The position numbers and the translations under genes are program-made. 43,068 nt of DNA, from the NCBI GenBank assembly GCA_016192545.1, contig JACPTX010000020.1, forward strand, positions 1-43,068, read 5' to 3'. Below are positions 1 through 8,681 of this stretch, piece by piece. The notes under the pieces were generated by a model. It did not search any database and had not been told where the DNA came from. It saw only the letters and a program-made list of their open reading frames with translations. How positions within the stretch are numbered: position 1 is the stretch's first letter; every line of letters starts with the position of its first letter. Source of the stretch: Candidatus Omnitrophota bacterium. GTDB taxonomy: Bacteria; Omnitrophota; Gorgyraeia; Aquiviventales; Aquiviventaceae.

Positions 1-2
1 AC

Positions 3-2021
3 ATCGACACCGGCATGGGGTTGGAACGCCTCACGCGCGTCGTCATGCAGCACGAAACCGGCCGCGCTGACGTGACCGACTATGATACGGATTTATTTAA
101 GCCTATTGTTGATGAGATTGTCGAATTGGCGCGACGCTCTCGGAGAGACATACACAATAACCACGTGGCGGTGAGGACCATCGCTGATCATGTGAGAGCG
201 ATTACGTTTTTAATTGCTGAGGGGGTCTTGCCTTCGAATGAATCACGCGGATATGTCCTCCGTATGCTCATCCGAAGAGCCTATCGGTTTGGCCGCAAGA
301 TCATCAACCTCGATTTCGAAGAATTTAATCCTGGTACGACATCGTTTCTCGCACAGCTTGCGGAATTGCTGGTATCGATGATGGAAGGAACGCCGTACGG
401 GGATAGGCTCCACGAGAAAGAGGGTGTGATCAGTCGTGTAATAGAGGAAGAGGAATCGCGATTTGCAATCACCCTTGAAGCGGGAACAGAGAAACTCGCA
501 GAGTTAATCAAGACCGTTCGTGCAAGAAATCACTCGACCATCTCGGGTACGGAGGCCTTCAAGCTCTATGACACATACGGATTCCCACTGGAATTAACCG
601 TAGAGATTGCACAAGAACAGGGGGTTACCGTGGAACGGTCCGGTTTTGAGGCAGCCCTCAAAACCCAACAGGAGCGTTCGAGGGCGGCCAGCCAGTTCGG
701 CGGGGCGGTGTTCACCCCGACGACGCTCACGTTGAAAAACGTCCCCAGGAGCGAATTCGTCGGCTACGACACGCTCCAGACCGATACGGTGGTGAAAGGC
801 ATCTGGAAGCAGGACGGCTGGGTCCAATCCGCGCGCGAGGGCGACGAAGTCGGGGTCGTGCTGGAGCGCTCGCCCTTTTACGGCGAATCCGGCGGCCAGG
901 TCGGGGACCGGGGCACGATTGAGGCGCCGAAAGGCCGGCTGGACGTGCTCGAAACTCAGTGGGCGGATGAGCTGCTCGTGCACCAGGCGAAGGTCCGGCA
1001 GGGAACCGTGTCGGTGAACGAGCCGGTCCGCGCCGGCGTGGATGCGGCGCGGCGCCTGCAGATCGCCCGCAGCCACACGGCGACGCACCTCCTGCACTGG
1101 GCCCTGCGCAAGGTGCTGGGGCCGGAGACCGTGCAGGCCGGCTCGCTCGTCGAGGCGGAGCGGGTGCGGTTTGATTTCTCGGCCCTGGGCGGACTGAAGG
1201 ATGAGCAGCGCATGAAGGTCGAGCAGCTGGTCAACAGCCGCATCCTTGCGGAAGACCGCGTGCAGACCGACCTGATGAACGTGGAAGACGCGAAACGGGC
1301 CGGGGCGCTCGCGCTCTTCGGCGAGAAATACCACTCGCAGGTGCGCGTGGTCTCCATCGGCGACTATTCCAAAGAGCTGTGCGGCGGCACGCACTTGCGG
1401 CATACCGGCTCGGTCGGGGCGTTCCAGATCGTCGCGGAAAGCTCGATTGCGGCCGGGACGCGCCGGATTGAGGCGATGGTCGGCGAGAGCGCGCTGGCGC
1501 GCCGGCAGCAGGATGCCCAGGTGCTCCGGGCGGTCGCGGAACAGCTCGGGCGGTCGCCGCAGGATGTCCTGCAGGGGATCGAGGACATGGCCGAGCAGGT
1601 CAAGGCGGCCGAGCGGCAGCTCAAGAATCTGAAAATCGAGTTCGCCCGGCTGCAGGCCAGGCAATTCGTCGCGGAGGCCAAGCGCATCAACGGGGTCGCG
1701 TTGGTGACCGCCCGGGTGGACGGGGCGGACCGGGAACTCTTGGCCGCGATGGCGGATGCCATTCGTGGGGCGCTCACGGACGGCGTCGCCCTGCTGGTGT
1801 CTGTCGAGCAACCGTCAACAGTCGCATGGGTGATGGCCCTTACCGCAACGCTCGTCAAGCGCGGGCTTCACGCAGGCCGGCTGCTCAAGCCGATCGCCGC
1901 CATCACGCAAGGCGGCGGGGGAGGGCGGCCGGAGTTTGCGCAGGCAGGCGGCAAGGACCCGTCCCGGATTCCCGAGGCCTTGACGCAGGCCGAGCAGCTC
2001 CTGCGCGAGGCGCTGGCATGA
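3..2021 (+). CDS. alaS: Alanyl-tRNA synthetase, 3' part (5' end outside window)
   Basis: Charges tRNA-Ala with alanine in the cytoplasm. The reading frame is open from the first bases and begins in the family motif IDTGMGLERL, so about 670 C-terminal residues are present and roughly 200 of the aminoacylation domain lie upstream. The editing domain shows the zinc-site signatures RSHTATHLLH and CGGTH. The C-terminal DHHA1-type segment carries the GGGGRPEFAQAGGKD glycine motif. The stop codon is followed at once by a 58-bp repeat leading into hisD. Bases about 61-660 are markedly A+T-richer (301 of 600 G+C by hand count) than the rest of the gene (roughly 65-70% in the following lines), although the protein reads through without a break. 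Family assignment is certain; the origin of the low-G+C block is not. Confidence 0.97.
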   Translation: MDTGMGLERLTRVVMQHETGRADVTDYDTDLFKPIVDEIVELARRSRRDIHNNHVAVRTIADHVRAITFLIAEGVLPSNESRGYVLRMLIRRAYRFGRKIINLDFEEFNPGTTSFLAQLAELLVSMMEGTPYGDRLHEKEGVISRVIEEEESRFAITLEAGTEKLAELIKTVRARNHSTISGTEAFKLYDTYGFPLELTVEIAQEQGVTVERSGFEAALKTQQERSRAASQFGGAVFTPTTLTLKNVPRSEFVGYDTLQTDTVVKGIWKQDGWVQSAREGDEVGVVLERSPFYGESGGQVGDRGTIEAPKGRLDVLETQWADELLVHQAKVRQGTVSVNEPVRAGVDAARRLQIARSHTATHLLHWALRKVLGPETVQAGSLVEAERVRFDFSALGGLKDEQRMKVEQLVNSRILAEDRVQTDLMNVEDAKRAGALALFGEKYHSQVRVVSIGDYSKELCGGTHLRHTGSVGAFQIVAESSIAAGTRRIEAMVGESALARRQQDAQVLRAVAEQLGRSPQDVLQGIEDMAEQVKAAERQLKNLKIEFARLQARQFVAEAKRINGVALVTARVDGADRELLAAMADAIRGALTDGVALLVSVEQPSTVAWVMALTATLVKRGLHAGRLLKPIAAITQGGGGGRPEFAQAGGKDPSRIPEALTQAEQLLREALA

Positions 2022-2079
2022 TGACCCTTCGACGCGGCTCAGGGTCATGGTGAGCGAGCGAGAGCGAGTCGAACCATGA
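2021..2079 (+). repeat. Start-codon-bearing intergenic repeat, copy 1 (alaS/hisD)
   Basis: Copy of a ~58-bp element that begins ATGACCCTTCGACGCG and ends GAAGTCGAACCATGA or a close variant. Here the middle is shortened (CGGCTCAGG) and the right part carries an extra GAGCGAGA. It starts on the last base of the alaS stop and its terminal ATG is the hisD start. It contains nested inverted motifs, ATGACCC/GGGTCAT and TTCGAC/GTCGAA. No Shine-Dalgarno-like GGAG is visible before the ATG. Confidence 0.85.
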
Positions 2080-3296
2080 AAATCATCTCCACCACCGGAC
2101 AGGCGTGGCAGCGGCTGTGCAGCCGGCAGCTGCTCCGGAAGCGGCGGGTCGAGGAGCGGGTGCGCCAGATTCTCGAGGACGTGCGCCAGGACGGGGACGA
2201 GGCGCTGCTGCGCTATACCCGGCGCTTCGACAAGGTGCGGCTCACCGCCCGGCAGCTGCGCGTGACCGAGGCGGAGAGGTCCGGGGCGTTCCAGCACATG
2301 GACCCGAATCTCGTCGTGCACTTCAAGACCGCCATCCAAAAGGTCCAGGCGTTCTACAGCCGTCCCCGGCGGCGGCCGGTGCGGATTGTGGACGATGACG
2401 GCGTCTTCCTCGCGGAGAAGTTCGACCCGGTCGAGCGGGTGGGGGTCTACATCCCCGGCGGCACGGCCAGCCTCGTCTCGACGGTGTACATGACCGTCAT
2501 CCCGGCGCAGCAGGCCGGCGTCAAAGAGATTTTCCTGGCGACGCCGCCTCGGGAGCACGGCGGCGTGGATCCCAACATCCTGGTCATGGCCAGCCTCCTC
2601 CACGTGGAGGAGCTCTACAAGGTGGGGGGGGCGCAGGCGATCGCCGCGTTTGCGTTCGGGACGAAGACCGTCCCCAAGGTGGACAAAATCATCGGGCCTG
2701 GGAACGCCTACGTCGTGGAAGCCAAGCGGCAGGTCTTCGGCCTGGTGGGCGTGGACACCATCGCCGGGCCGTCGGAAATCGCGGTCATCGCGGACCGCTC
2801 CGCCAACGCGCAATTCGTGCTGACGGATCTCATGGCTGAAACCGAGCATGCCGGCGGCATCGGGTTCCTCATCACGACGTCGAAGGCCCTGGCCAAGCTG
2901 GCGCGCAAGCAGATCCCCGCCGGGTATTGCATCGCGGTGAAGAGCCTGCGCGAAGCCGCGGACGCGGCCAACCGGCTGGCGCCTGAGCACCTCCAGCTGA
3001 TGGTGAATTCGCCCAGGAAATTGCTGAAACAGATCCGGCATGCCGGCGCGGTCTTCCTGGGGGCGTATTCGCCGGTCACCATCGGAGATTACATCGCCGG
3101 GCCGAGCCACGTGCTGCCGACCGGCGGCTCCGCCCGGATCTTTTCCGGGCTGTGCGTGGACGATTTCATCCGCAAAACGCACGTGATTTCGTATACCAAA
3201 GGCGCGCTGGAGAAAGTCCGGGAGCCGGTCGAGCGCCTCACCGCGCTGGAGGGCCTGCCCCGGCACTTCGAGTCCGTGAAAGTGAGACTGGCATGA
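2076..3296 (+). CDS. hisD: Histidinol dehydrogenase
   Basis: Catalyses the last two oxidations of histidine synthesis, L-histidinol to L-histidine, with NAD+ and a zinc ion. The 406-residue protein is close to the usual ~430. It contains GPGNAYVVEAKR followed by the GVDTIAGPSEIAVIAD signature region (about residues 208-247), the AETEHAGG region, and RLAPEHLQLMV with a conserved His near residue 308. The start MKIIS matches the family N terminus, and its ATG is the last codon of the preceding repeat. It opens the histidine block. The stop TGA overlaps the left end of the next repeat copy. No Shine-Dalgarno sequence is evident, so translation may depend on coupling or on the repeat's structure (inference). 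Confidence 0.97.
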   Translation: MKIISTTGQAWQRLCSRQLLRKRRVEERVRQILEDVRQDGDEALLRYTRRFDKVRLTARQLRVTEAERSGAFQHMDPNLVVHFKTAIQKVQAFYSRPRRRPVRIVDDDGVFLAEKFDPVERVGVYIPGGTASLVSTVYMTVIPAQQAGVKEIFLATPPREHGGVDPNILVMASLLHVEELYKVGGAQAIAAFAFGTKTVPKVDKIIGPGNAYVVEAKRQVFGLVGVDTIAGPSEIAVIADRSANAQFVLTDLMAETEHAGGIGFLITTSKALAKLARKQIPAGYCIAVKSLREAADAANRLAPEHLQLMVNSPRKLLKQIRHAGAVFLGAYSPVTIGDYIAGPSHVLPTGGSARIFSGLCVDDFIRKTHVISYTKGALEKVREPVERLTALEGLPRHFESVKVRLA

Positions 3297-3350
3297 CCCT
3301 TCGACGCGCTTCGCTTGCTCAGGGTCATGGTGAGCGAAGTCGAACCATGA
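3293..3350 (+). repeat. Start-codon-bearing intergenic repeat, copy 2 (hisD/hisB)
   Basis: Full 58-bp copy with the core CGCTTCGCTTGCTCAGGGTC, flanked by ATGA at both ends. The left ATGA contains the hisD stop and the right ATGA contains the hisB start. If the element is removed with one ATGA, a classic ATGA stop/start overlap is restored. That pattern fits insertion with a 4-bp duplication, or an element whose own ends are ATGA. Confidence 0.88.
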
Positions 3351-3952
3351 GCCGACGCGCAAGCGTGACCCGCACAAGCCGCGAGACCGAGATCCGAGTC
3401 CGCCTCAACCTGGATGGGAAGGGCGCGGCGTCGGTCCGGACGGGCTTGCCGTTCCTCGACCACATGCTGACCCTCTTGGGCACGCATGGGCTGCTGGACC
3501 TCTCCGTCAGGGCCGCCGGGGATTTGGAGGTGGACAGCCACCACACGAACGAGGATGTCGGGTTGGTGGTCGGCCAGGCCCTGAGTCGCGCCTTGCGCGG
3601 GGGCCGCGGGATCCGCCGGTTCGGCTGGGCGTACGTGCCGATGGAGGAAGCCTTGGCCCGCGCGGTGGTGGACATCTCCGGACGGCCCAAGCTGGTGCTG
3701 CGCGACCACCGCCGCCCGCGCACGCGGCTGCAAGGATCCGGCACACGCTATCAGTGGGATGACCTGGAGCACTGGCTGGAGTCATTCGCGCGCAGCGCCA
3801 AGCTGACCGTGCACGTGGACGTGTTTGCCGGCTCGGACTTCCACCACACCTGCGAGGCGGTGTTCAAGGCCGTGGCCCGGGCCCTGGCCCAGGCGGTTCA
3901 GCGAGACCCGCGCGTGAAGGGCGTGCCGTCCTCCAAGGGACGCATCCTCTAG
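3347..3952 (+). CDS. hisB: Imidazoleglycerol-phosphate dehydratase
   Basis: Dehydrates imidazole glycerol phosphate to imidazole acetol phosphate in histidine synthesis. The 201-residue single-domain protein has the manganese-binding motifs DHMLTLLGTHG, DSHHTNEDVG and SDFHHTCEAVFKA. There is no fused histidinol-phosphate phosphatase, so this is the monofunctional form. The start MSRRASVTRTSRETEI aligns with the family N terminus, so the ATG supplied by the repeat at 3347 is preferred over in-frame starts upstream. The TAG stop abuts the next repeat. It belongs to the his block, but the hisB-hisH junction is interrupted by a different palindromic element. Confidence 0.97.
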   Translation: MSRRASVTRTSRETEIRVRLNLDGKGAASVRTGLPFLDHMLTLLGTHGLLDLSVRAAGDLEVDSHHTNEDVGLVVGQALSRALRGGRGIRRFGWAYVPMEEALARAVVDISGRPKLVLRDHRRPRTRLQGSGTRYQWDDLEHWLESFARSAKLTVHVDVFAGSDFHHTCEAVFKAVARALAQAVQRDPRVKGVPSSKGRIL

Positions 3953-4016
3953 AGGGGTCTAGAGGGGTCAGACCCCGTCAGTTGAGACCATCGTTCTTGA
4001 GGGGTCTGACCCCTCT
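3951..4016 (+). repeat. GGGGTCAGACCCC double-hairpin repeat, copy A (hisB/hisH)
   Basis: A 56-bp core (3961-4016) has perfect 16-bp inverted arms, AGAGGGGTCAGACCCC and GGGGTCTGACCCCTCT. Each arm is itself a small palindrome, and the central region includes GTCAGTTGAGACCATCG and TTCTTGA. A partial extra AGAGGGGTCT precedes it. It is noncoding here. In-frame starts inside it would add an MRPSFLRGLTPL-like leader to hisH and are rejected. Confidence 0.9.
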
Positions 4017-4026
4017 ACGATACCTG

Positions 4027-4665
4027 ATGATTACCGTGATTGACTATGGCATGGGGAATCTGCGCAGCGTCGCCAAGGCCCTGGAGCATGTGGGGGCCTC
4101 GGCGCGCGTGACCAGTGATCCCCGCGAGGTGGCCAAGGCGGAGAAGCTCATCCTGCCAGGCGTCGGAGCATTCGGCGCCGCGATGCAGGAGCTCGCGCAC
4201 CGCCGGCTCGTTGAGCCGATCCGCGCGGCGCTCCGGCAGGGGAGGCCCTACCTGGGGATCTGCCTCGGTCTGCAGCTCCTGTTCCAGGACAGCGAAGAAG
4301 ACCCCGGGGTCAAGGGGCTCGGCGTGCTGCAGGGGACCGTCCGGCGGTTTCCTGGCACAGCCGGATCCATGACGCTCAAGGTCCCGCATATGGGATGGAA
4401 CCAAGTAAGTCAAAACGCAAAAGGCAAAAGGCAACACCTGGAGGGGTGCCCGGTGTTGGGGGACATTCCGGACGGCAGCTACTTTTATTTCGTGCACTCG
4501 TACTATGCGGACCCGGCGGATCGCTCGCTCGTGCTGCTGGAGGCCGACTACGGCATCCGGTTCACCGCCATGGTCTGGAAGGACCGGCTCTTTGCGACCC
4601 AATTCCACCCCGAGAAGAGCCAGGCGTTAGGACTGCGGTTGCTCAAGAACTTCGTCGAGCTCTGA
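4027..4665 (+). CDS. hisH: Imidazole glycerol phosphate synthase, glutaminase subunit
   Basis: Releases ammonia from glutamine and passes it to HisF. The 212-residue class I glutamine amidotransferase has the nucleophile elbow YLGICLGLQLLF (Cys near residue 80) and the His-Glu pair in TQFHPEKSQ near the C terminus. The start MITVIDYGMGNLRSV is the family N terminus, so ATG 4027 is chosen over a start inside the upstream repeat. The stop overlaps the hisA ATG by one base. A small A-rich triple 7-mer repeat lies inside the gene at 4412-4432, between the conserved VPHMGWNQV and PDGSYFYFVHSYY segments. Confidence 0.96.
   Translation: MITVIDYGMGNLRSVAKALEHVGASARVTSDPREVAKAEKLILPGVGAFGAAMQELAHRRLVEPIRAALRQGRPYLGICLGLQLLFQDSEEDPGVKGLGVLQGTVRRFPGTAGSMTLKVPHMGWNQVSQNAKGKRQHLEGCPVLGDIPDGSYFYFVHSYYADPADRSLVLLEADYGIRFTAMVWKDRLFATQFHPEKSQALGLRLLKNFVEL
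4412..4432 (+). repeat. Triple 7-mer (AAAACGC, AAAAGGC, AAAAGGC) inside hisH
   Basis: Three adjacent 7-bp units give an A-rich 21-bp patch in an otherwise G+C-rich gene. It adds exactly seven codons in a surface-loop position between two conserved HisH motifs. Confidence 0.6.
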
Positions 4666-5432
4666 TGGTGATTCTGCCGGCGATTGATGTCTTGGACGGC
4701 AAGGTGGTCCGCTTGACGCAGGGCCGGCGCGACCAGGTCACGGTCTACGCGGACGAGCCGGTCGCGGCCGCGCTGCGGTGGAAGGAACAGGGAGCCCAGT
4801 GGCTGCACGTCGTGGATCTGAACGGCGCGTTCGAGGGAACCTATACAAACCTGGGCATCGCCGAGCAGATTATCCAGCGCTCAGGGCTGAACGTCGAGCT
4901 CAGCGGCGGGATCCGGAGCAAGGACACGCTGGCCAAATGTCTGGCCGCCGGAGCCGCACGGGTCATCCTGGGCACCAAGGCCTGCGAGGACCCGGCGTTC
5001 ATCCAGGAGGCCGCGGACCGCTATGGCCCCAAGATCGCGGTCGCGATTGACGCGCGCGCTGGACAGGTCGTGTCGCGAGGGTGGCTGTCCTCCACGACGC
5101 TCACGCCGGAACAACTGGTCCGCAGCGTGCTCATGCTGGGGGTGGAGTGGATTATCTGCACCGACGTGTCGCGGGACGGCACCCTGCAGGGACCGAACAC
5201 CGCCTTGCTGAGGCAGATCCTGGAGCTCGGTCCCATGCACCTCATCGCGTCAGGCGGGATCGCCACGGTGCAGGATCTCGTGAGCCTGAAGGCGCTGGAG
5301 CCGCAGGGATTGGCAGGCACGATTGTCGGGAAGGCCCTGTACGAAGGCGCCATCCGCCTGCCGGAAGCGATCCGTGCCGTCGAGTCGGGGTCAGACACAG
5401 ATGCTCGCCAAGCGCATCATCCCGTGCCTTGA
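4665..5432 (+). CDS. hisA: Phosphoribosyl-formimino-AICAR-phosphate isomerase
   Basis: Amadori isomerase of histidine synthesis that opens the ProFAR sugar ring. The 255-residue TIM barrel shows [14 protein letters not shown] with the first catalytic Asp near residue 8, [12 protein letters not shown], and [13 protein letters not shown] with the second catalytic Asp. The phosphate-binding end is SGGI near the C terminus and GKALYEGAI. The last ~11 codons overlap the start of hisF. Because trpF is missing from the trp block, a dual HisA/TrpF (PriA-like) role is possible, but the sequence alone does not decide it. Confidence 0.95.
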   Translation: MVILPAIDVLDGKVVRLTQGRRDQVTVYADEPVAAALRWKEQGAQWLHVVDLNGAFEGTYTNLGIAEQIIQRSGLNVELSGGIRSKDTLAKCLAAGAARVILGTKACEDPAFIQEAADRYGPKIAVAIDARAGQVVSRGWLSSTTLTPEQLVRSVLMLGVEWIICTDVSRDGTLQGPNTALLRQILELGPMHLIASGGIATVQDLVSLKALEPQGLAGTIVGKALYEGAIRLPEAIRAVESGSDTDARQAHHPVP

Positions 5433-6159
5433 TGTCGAGAAGGGGCGGGTCGTCAAGGGCGTCAACTTCGTGAACCTGCGGGACGCCGGCGACCCCGTCG
5501 AGGCGGCCCGCGCCTACAACGACGCCGGGGCCGATGAGCTGGTCTTCCTCGACATCACGGCCAGCCACGAGCGCCGCCCGATCATCCTGGACGTCGTCGA
5601 GCGCACGGCGGCCGTCGCGTTCATGCCGGTGACGGTCGGGGGCGGGATTCGCAGCGTGGACGACATCCGCCGGCTGCTGAATGCCGGGGCGGATAAGGCC
5701 GCGATCAACACCGCGGCGGTCGCGCGTCCGGAGCTGATCGCCGACGCGGCTCGGCGGTTCGGCAGCCAATGCATCGTCGTGGCGATTGATGCCAAACAGA
5801 CGCACCCTGCCGGGTGGGAAGTCTACACGCACGGAGGACGGACACCGACCGGACAAGACGCCATCGAATGGGCGCAGGAGGCCCAGCGGCGCGGGGCCGG
5901 GGAGATTCTTCTGACCAGCATGGACCGCGACGGAACCAAGGACGGCTATGACCTGGCGCTTACCCGCGCGGTCTCAGAGGCGGTCACGATTCCGGTCATC
6001 GCCTCCGGCGGAGCCGGGAGCTCGGAGCATGTTCTCCGCGTGCTCACCGACGGCAAGGCGGATGCCGCGCTGGCCGCGTCGCTCTTTCACTTCGGGGAGC
6101 TGTCCATCGGACAGGTGAAGGACTATCTCAACGCACATCAGGTGACGGTTCGTCCATGA
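5401..6159 (+). CDS. hisF: Imidazole glycerol phosphate synthase, cyclase subunit
   Basis: Uses HisH-derived ammonia to form imidazole glycerol phosphate and AICAR. The 252-residue TIM barrel has the N-terminal motif [19 protein letters not shown] (catalytic Asp near residue 11), the [10 protein letters not shown] phosphate loop, and [13 protein letters not shown] with the second catalytic Asp. ATG 5401 gives the family start [12 protein letters not shown], so the gene overlaps hisA by 32 nt. The bases just before the start (GGGGTCAGAC at 5386-5395) match one arm of the GGGGTCAGACCCC repeat and may be a relic. The stop overlaps hisI as ATGA. Confidence 0.97.
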   Translation: MLAKRIIPCLDVEKGRVVKGVNFVNLRDAGDPVEAARAYNDAGADELVFLDITASHERRPIILDVVERTAAVAFMPVTVGGGIRSVDDIRRLLNAGADKAAINTAAVARPELIADAARRFGSQCIVVAIDAKQTHPAGWEVYTHGGRTPTGQDAIEWAQEAQRRGAGEILLTSMDRDGTKDGYDLALTRAVSEAVTIPVIASGGAGSSEHVLRVLTDGKADAALAASLFHFGELSIGQVKDYLNAHQVTVRP

Positions 6160-6557
6160 CTCCACGCGTGACTCCCACAATCATCTTGAAGCGCCTGCGG
6201 TTCGACCGCCAGGGGCTCATCCCCGCGGTCATTCAGGATGCGCGTTCCAGGCGCGTCCTGACCTTGTGCTATCTGAGCCGCGAGGCGCTGAAACGGAGCC
6301 TAGCAGAAGGGAAGGTGTACGTCTTCCGCCGGTCCCAGAACCGCCTGATGCTCAAAGGCGAAACCTCGGGGCACACGCAGCGCATCAGGCAAGTCCACGT
6401 CGACTGCGAGGGCCAGTCGCTGCTCTTCCTGGTTGAGCAGCAGGTGGCCGGCTGCCATGCCGGCTATTTCAGCTGCTATTTCCGGCGGCTGGGCCCGCGC
6501 GGTACCCTCGTGGTCCGCGAGCGGCGCGTCTTCAACCCCACGGCCGTCTACCGCTGA
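6156..6557 (+). CDS. hisI: Phosphoribosyl-AMP cyclohydrolase
   Basis: Opens the purine ring of phosphoribosyl-AMP, the third step of histidine synthesis. The 133-residue protein has [33 protein letters not shown], the metal-site VDCEGQSLL and [12 protein letters not shown] with the zinc-binding cysteines. It is the monofunctional form: no phosphoribosyl-ATP pyrophosphatase (HisE) domain is fused and none is found in the window. A 15-residue N-terminal extension ([15 protein letters not shown]) precedes the core. The TGA stop overlaps the trpE ATG, which links the his and trp blocks into one apparent transcription unit. Confidence 0.95.
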   Translation: MTPRVTPTIILKRLRFDRQGLIPAVIQDARSRRVLTLCYLSREALKRSLAEGKVYVFRRSQNRLMLKGETSGHTQRIRQVHVDCEGQSLLFLVEQQVAGCHAGYFSCYFRRLGPRGTLVVRERRVFNPTAVYR

Positions 6558-8056
6558 TGGAGATTCACCCGTCGCTGCAGGAGTTTACGCGGTCGGCCCG
6601 GCGCGCCAATGTGATTCCGGTCTGGGGCGAGCTGCTCGCGGATCTGGAAACCCCGGTCAGCGCGTTCCTCAAGCTCGACGACGGCAGGACGAGTTTCTTG
6701 CTGGAATCCGTCGCGGGGGAAGAGAAGGTGGCTCGATTCTCGTTCCTGGGCAGCCGGCCGAGGCTCCTGGTCACCAGCCGGGGACGCCGGATGGAACTGA
6801 CCGAACGCCCGGGCACGAGCCGGTCCACCGTCCGCCGCTACGACGCCCCGCAGGATCCGTTGAGGGAATTGGAACAGCTCATGACGCGCTTCCATGTCGC
6901 GCCGGCTCCTGAGCTGCCCCGGTTCTACGGCGGCCTTGTCGGGTATCTGGGGTATGACGTGGTGCGATTTTTGGAACGGCTGCCGGCGCACCAACGCGAT
7001 CCCCTGCAGGTCCCCGACCTGATGATGATGCTCACGGAGTCGATCGTCATCTTCGACCACGCACAGCACAAGATCCTGCTGGTCGTCAATGCGTTCACGG
7101 AAGGACGGCAGCCGGCGCAGGCCTATCGCGAGTGCCGTGCGGGAGTCCGGGCGCTGGCCGAGCGCCTGCGAGCGCAGCGAGTCCCGAGCAGAGTCGAAGG
7201 ACGCCGCGCCCCTCGCCGCGGCGTCCGGTCGAACCTGTCGAAAGCCGAGTTCAGCCGGATCGTGAAGCAAGCCAAGCACCACATCCGCATCGGGGACATC
7301 ATCCAGGTCGTGCTGTCTCAGCGGTTCGAGCGGCCCTTCCGCTGCCCCCCGTTTGACGCCTACCGCGCGCTGCGCTCGCTCAACCCGTCGCCCTACATGT
7401 ATTTCCTGCGGTTCGGTCCCTTGTGCCTGGCCGGCGCCTCGCCGGAGATGCTGGTGCGCTGCGAGGACGGGCGGATTGAGACGCGGCCCATCGCCGGCAC
7501 GCGCCCCCGGGGCAGGGACGACCATGACGATGAGCGGCGCATCCAGCAGCTCCTGCGCAGCCCGAAGGAGCGCGCCGAGCACCTGATGCTGGTGGACCTC
7601 GGCCGCAATGATGTGGGGCGGGTCGCGCAGACGGGCTCGGTGTCGACGCCGGAGCTGATGGTGGTCGAAAAATATTCGCACGTGATGCATCTGGTCAGCG
7701 GGGTCCGGGCGAGGCTGCGGCGCGGCAAGACCGCCTTCGACGTCCTGCGGGCGGCGTTTCCCGCCGGCACCGTGACCGGCGCGCCCAAGGTCCGGGCGAT
7801 GGAGCTCATCGCCGCACTGGAGCGCGAGGCCCGCGGCCCCTATGCCGGGGCGGTCGGCTATGTGAGCTTTTCCGGCAACCTCGATACCTGCATCACCATT
7901 CGGACGATCCTCATGCAGCAGGGACGGGCCTCGGTGCAGGCCGGGGCCGGGATCGTCGCGGATTCACACCCGGCCCGCGAGTATCAGGAAACCGTGAAGA
8001 AGGCCCAGGGGTGCCTGGAAGCCGTGGCGCGGGCCGACGCTGGGCTGGACACCTAG
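6557..8056 (+). CDS. trpE: Anthranilate synthase component I
   Basis: Converts chorismate to anthranilate using ammonia from TrpG. The 499-residue protein has an N-terminal ADC/anthranilate-synthase domain and a C-terminal chorismate-binding domain. The latter carries [42 protein letters not shown] and [16 protein letters not shown]. The inter-domain linker near residues 205-217 ([12 protein letters not shown]) is encoded by a 35-bp dispersed-repeat-like sequence, so the repeat is tolerated in frame. The start [10 protein letters not shown] overlaps the hisI stop. Confidence 0.96.
   Translation: MEIHPSLQEFTRSARRANVIPVWGELLADLETPVSAFLKLDDGRTSFLLESVAGEEKVARFSFLGSRPRLLVTSRGRRMELTERPGTSRSTVRRYDAPQDPLRELEQLMTRFHVAPAPELPRFYGGLVGYLGYDVVRFLERLPAHQRDPLQVPDLMMMLTESIVIFDHAQHKILLVVNAFTEGRQPAQAYRECRAGVRALAERLRAQRVPSRVEGRRAPRRGVRSNLSKAEFSRIVKQAKHHIRIGDIIQVVLSQRFERPFRCPPFDAYRALRSLNPSPYMYFLRFGPLCLAGASPEMLVRCEDGRIETRPIAGTRPRGRDDHDDERRIQQLLRSPKERAEHLMLVDLGRNDVGRVAQTGSVSTPELMVVEKYSHVMHLVSGVRARLRRGKTAFDVLRAAFPAGTVTGAPKVRAMELIAALEREARGPYAGAVGYVSFSGNLDTCITIRTILMQQGRASVQAGAGIVADSHPAREYQETVKKAQGCLEAVARADAGLDT
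7168..7202 (+). repeat. Repeat-like insertion in the trpE linker
   Basis: The 35-bp segment (GCGAGCGCAGCGAGTCCC then GAGCAGAGTCGAAGGAC) shares its GAGC-AGTCGAA core with the start-codon-bearing repeats. It lies exactly in the variable linker of TrpE and keeps the frame together with its flanks. Confidence 0.6.
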
Positions 8057-8057
8057 A

Positions 8058-8077
8058 GGGGCGGCAGGCCCCGCCCC
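8058..8077 (+). other. trpE/trpG intergenic hairpin
   Basis: Perfect 7-bp stem GGGGCGG/CCGCCCC with a 6-nt loop, in the only gap (34 nt) between trpE and trpG. No T-run follows, so it is not an intrinsic terminator. It may be a small repeat or an mRNA stability element. Confidence 0.5.
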
Positions 8078-8090
8078 GAAAGGACATCAT

Positions 8091-8681
8091 ATGCTGCTCA
8101 TGATCGACAATTACGATTCGTTCACCTACAACCTCGTCCAGTACCTCGGCGAGCTGGGGGAGGAGCTGGTAGTCCGCCGCAATGACGCGGTGACCGTGGA
8201 GGAGGTCCGAACACTCCGGCCGGCCGGCATCGTGATTTCGCCGGGGCCCGGCAGCCCCAAAGACGCCGGGGTGTCCAATGAGCTCATCCGGACCTTTGCC
8301 GGCCGGGTTCCGATCCTCGGCGTCTGCCTCGGCCATCAATGCATCGGCGAGGTGTTCGGCGGGGAGGTCGTCCGCGCCAAGCGCCTCATGCACGGCAAGA
8401 CCTCCAAGATCTATCACGCCGGCTCCGCGCTGTTCCGGCATCTGCCGAACCCGTTCGAGGCGACGCGCTACCACTCGCTGATCGTCCGCCGGGAGGGGTT
8501 CCCCAAGAGCCTCGTCGTCACCGCCTGGACCCATGAGGGGGAAATTATGGGATTGGCCCATCGGCGGTTTCCGGTCTACGGGGTGCAATTCCATCCGGAA
8601 TCCATCCTGACGAAGCCCGGCAAAGACCTTCTGCGCAACTTCCTGCAGCTCGTCACGGCCTTCCGTCAGCGACGCCAATGA
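8091..8681 (+). CDS. trpG: Anthranilate synthase component II (glutamine amidotransferase)
   Basis: Glutaminase partner of TrpE. The same subunit often also serves aminodeoxychorismate synthase, and no separate pabA is seen here. The 196-residue class I amidotransferase starts [21 protein letters not shown]. It has the oxyanion segment [12 protein letters not shown], the catalytic Cys in [11 protein letters not shown] (near residue 83) and the His/Glu pair in [14 protein letters not shown] weak Shine-Dalgarno (AAAGGA) lies 7-12 nt before the ATG. It overlaps trpD as ATGA. Confidence 0.96.
   Translation: MLLMIDNYDSFTYNLVQYLGELGEELVVRRNDAVTVEEVRTLRPAGIVISPGPGSPKDAGVSNELIRTFAGRVPILGVCLGHQCIGEVFGGEVVRAKRLMHGKTSKIYHAGSALFRHLPNPFEATRYHSLIVRREGFPKSLVVTAWTHEGEIMGLAHRRFPVYGVQFHPESILTKPGKDLLRNFLQLVTAFRQRRQ

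Noticed and set aside
594-1811. Long minus-strand open frame across alaS (405 codons)
   Set aside because: It is a compositional shadow of a G+C-rich gene: biased His/Arg/Asp/Pro/Leu content, no family motif, and full overlap with alaS.
1815-3377. 520-codon minus-strand frame opposite hisD
   Set aside because: Antisense shadow of hisD and the repeats; no recognisable motifs.
4016-4021. TACGAT as a -10 element before hisH
   Set aside because: No -35 element at 16-18 nt, and only 5 nt remain to the ATG; it is probably just the repeat edge.
3982-4026. Upstream start for hisH giving an MRPSFLRGLTPL leader
   Set aside because: The same peptide appears wherever the GGGGTC repeat is read in that frame (also before exeA and the cyclodeaminase), so it is repeat sequence; the conserved HisH start is ATG 4027.
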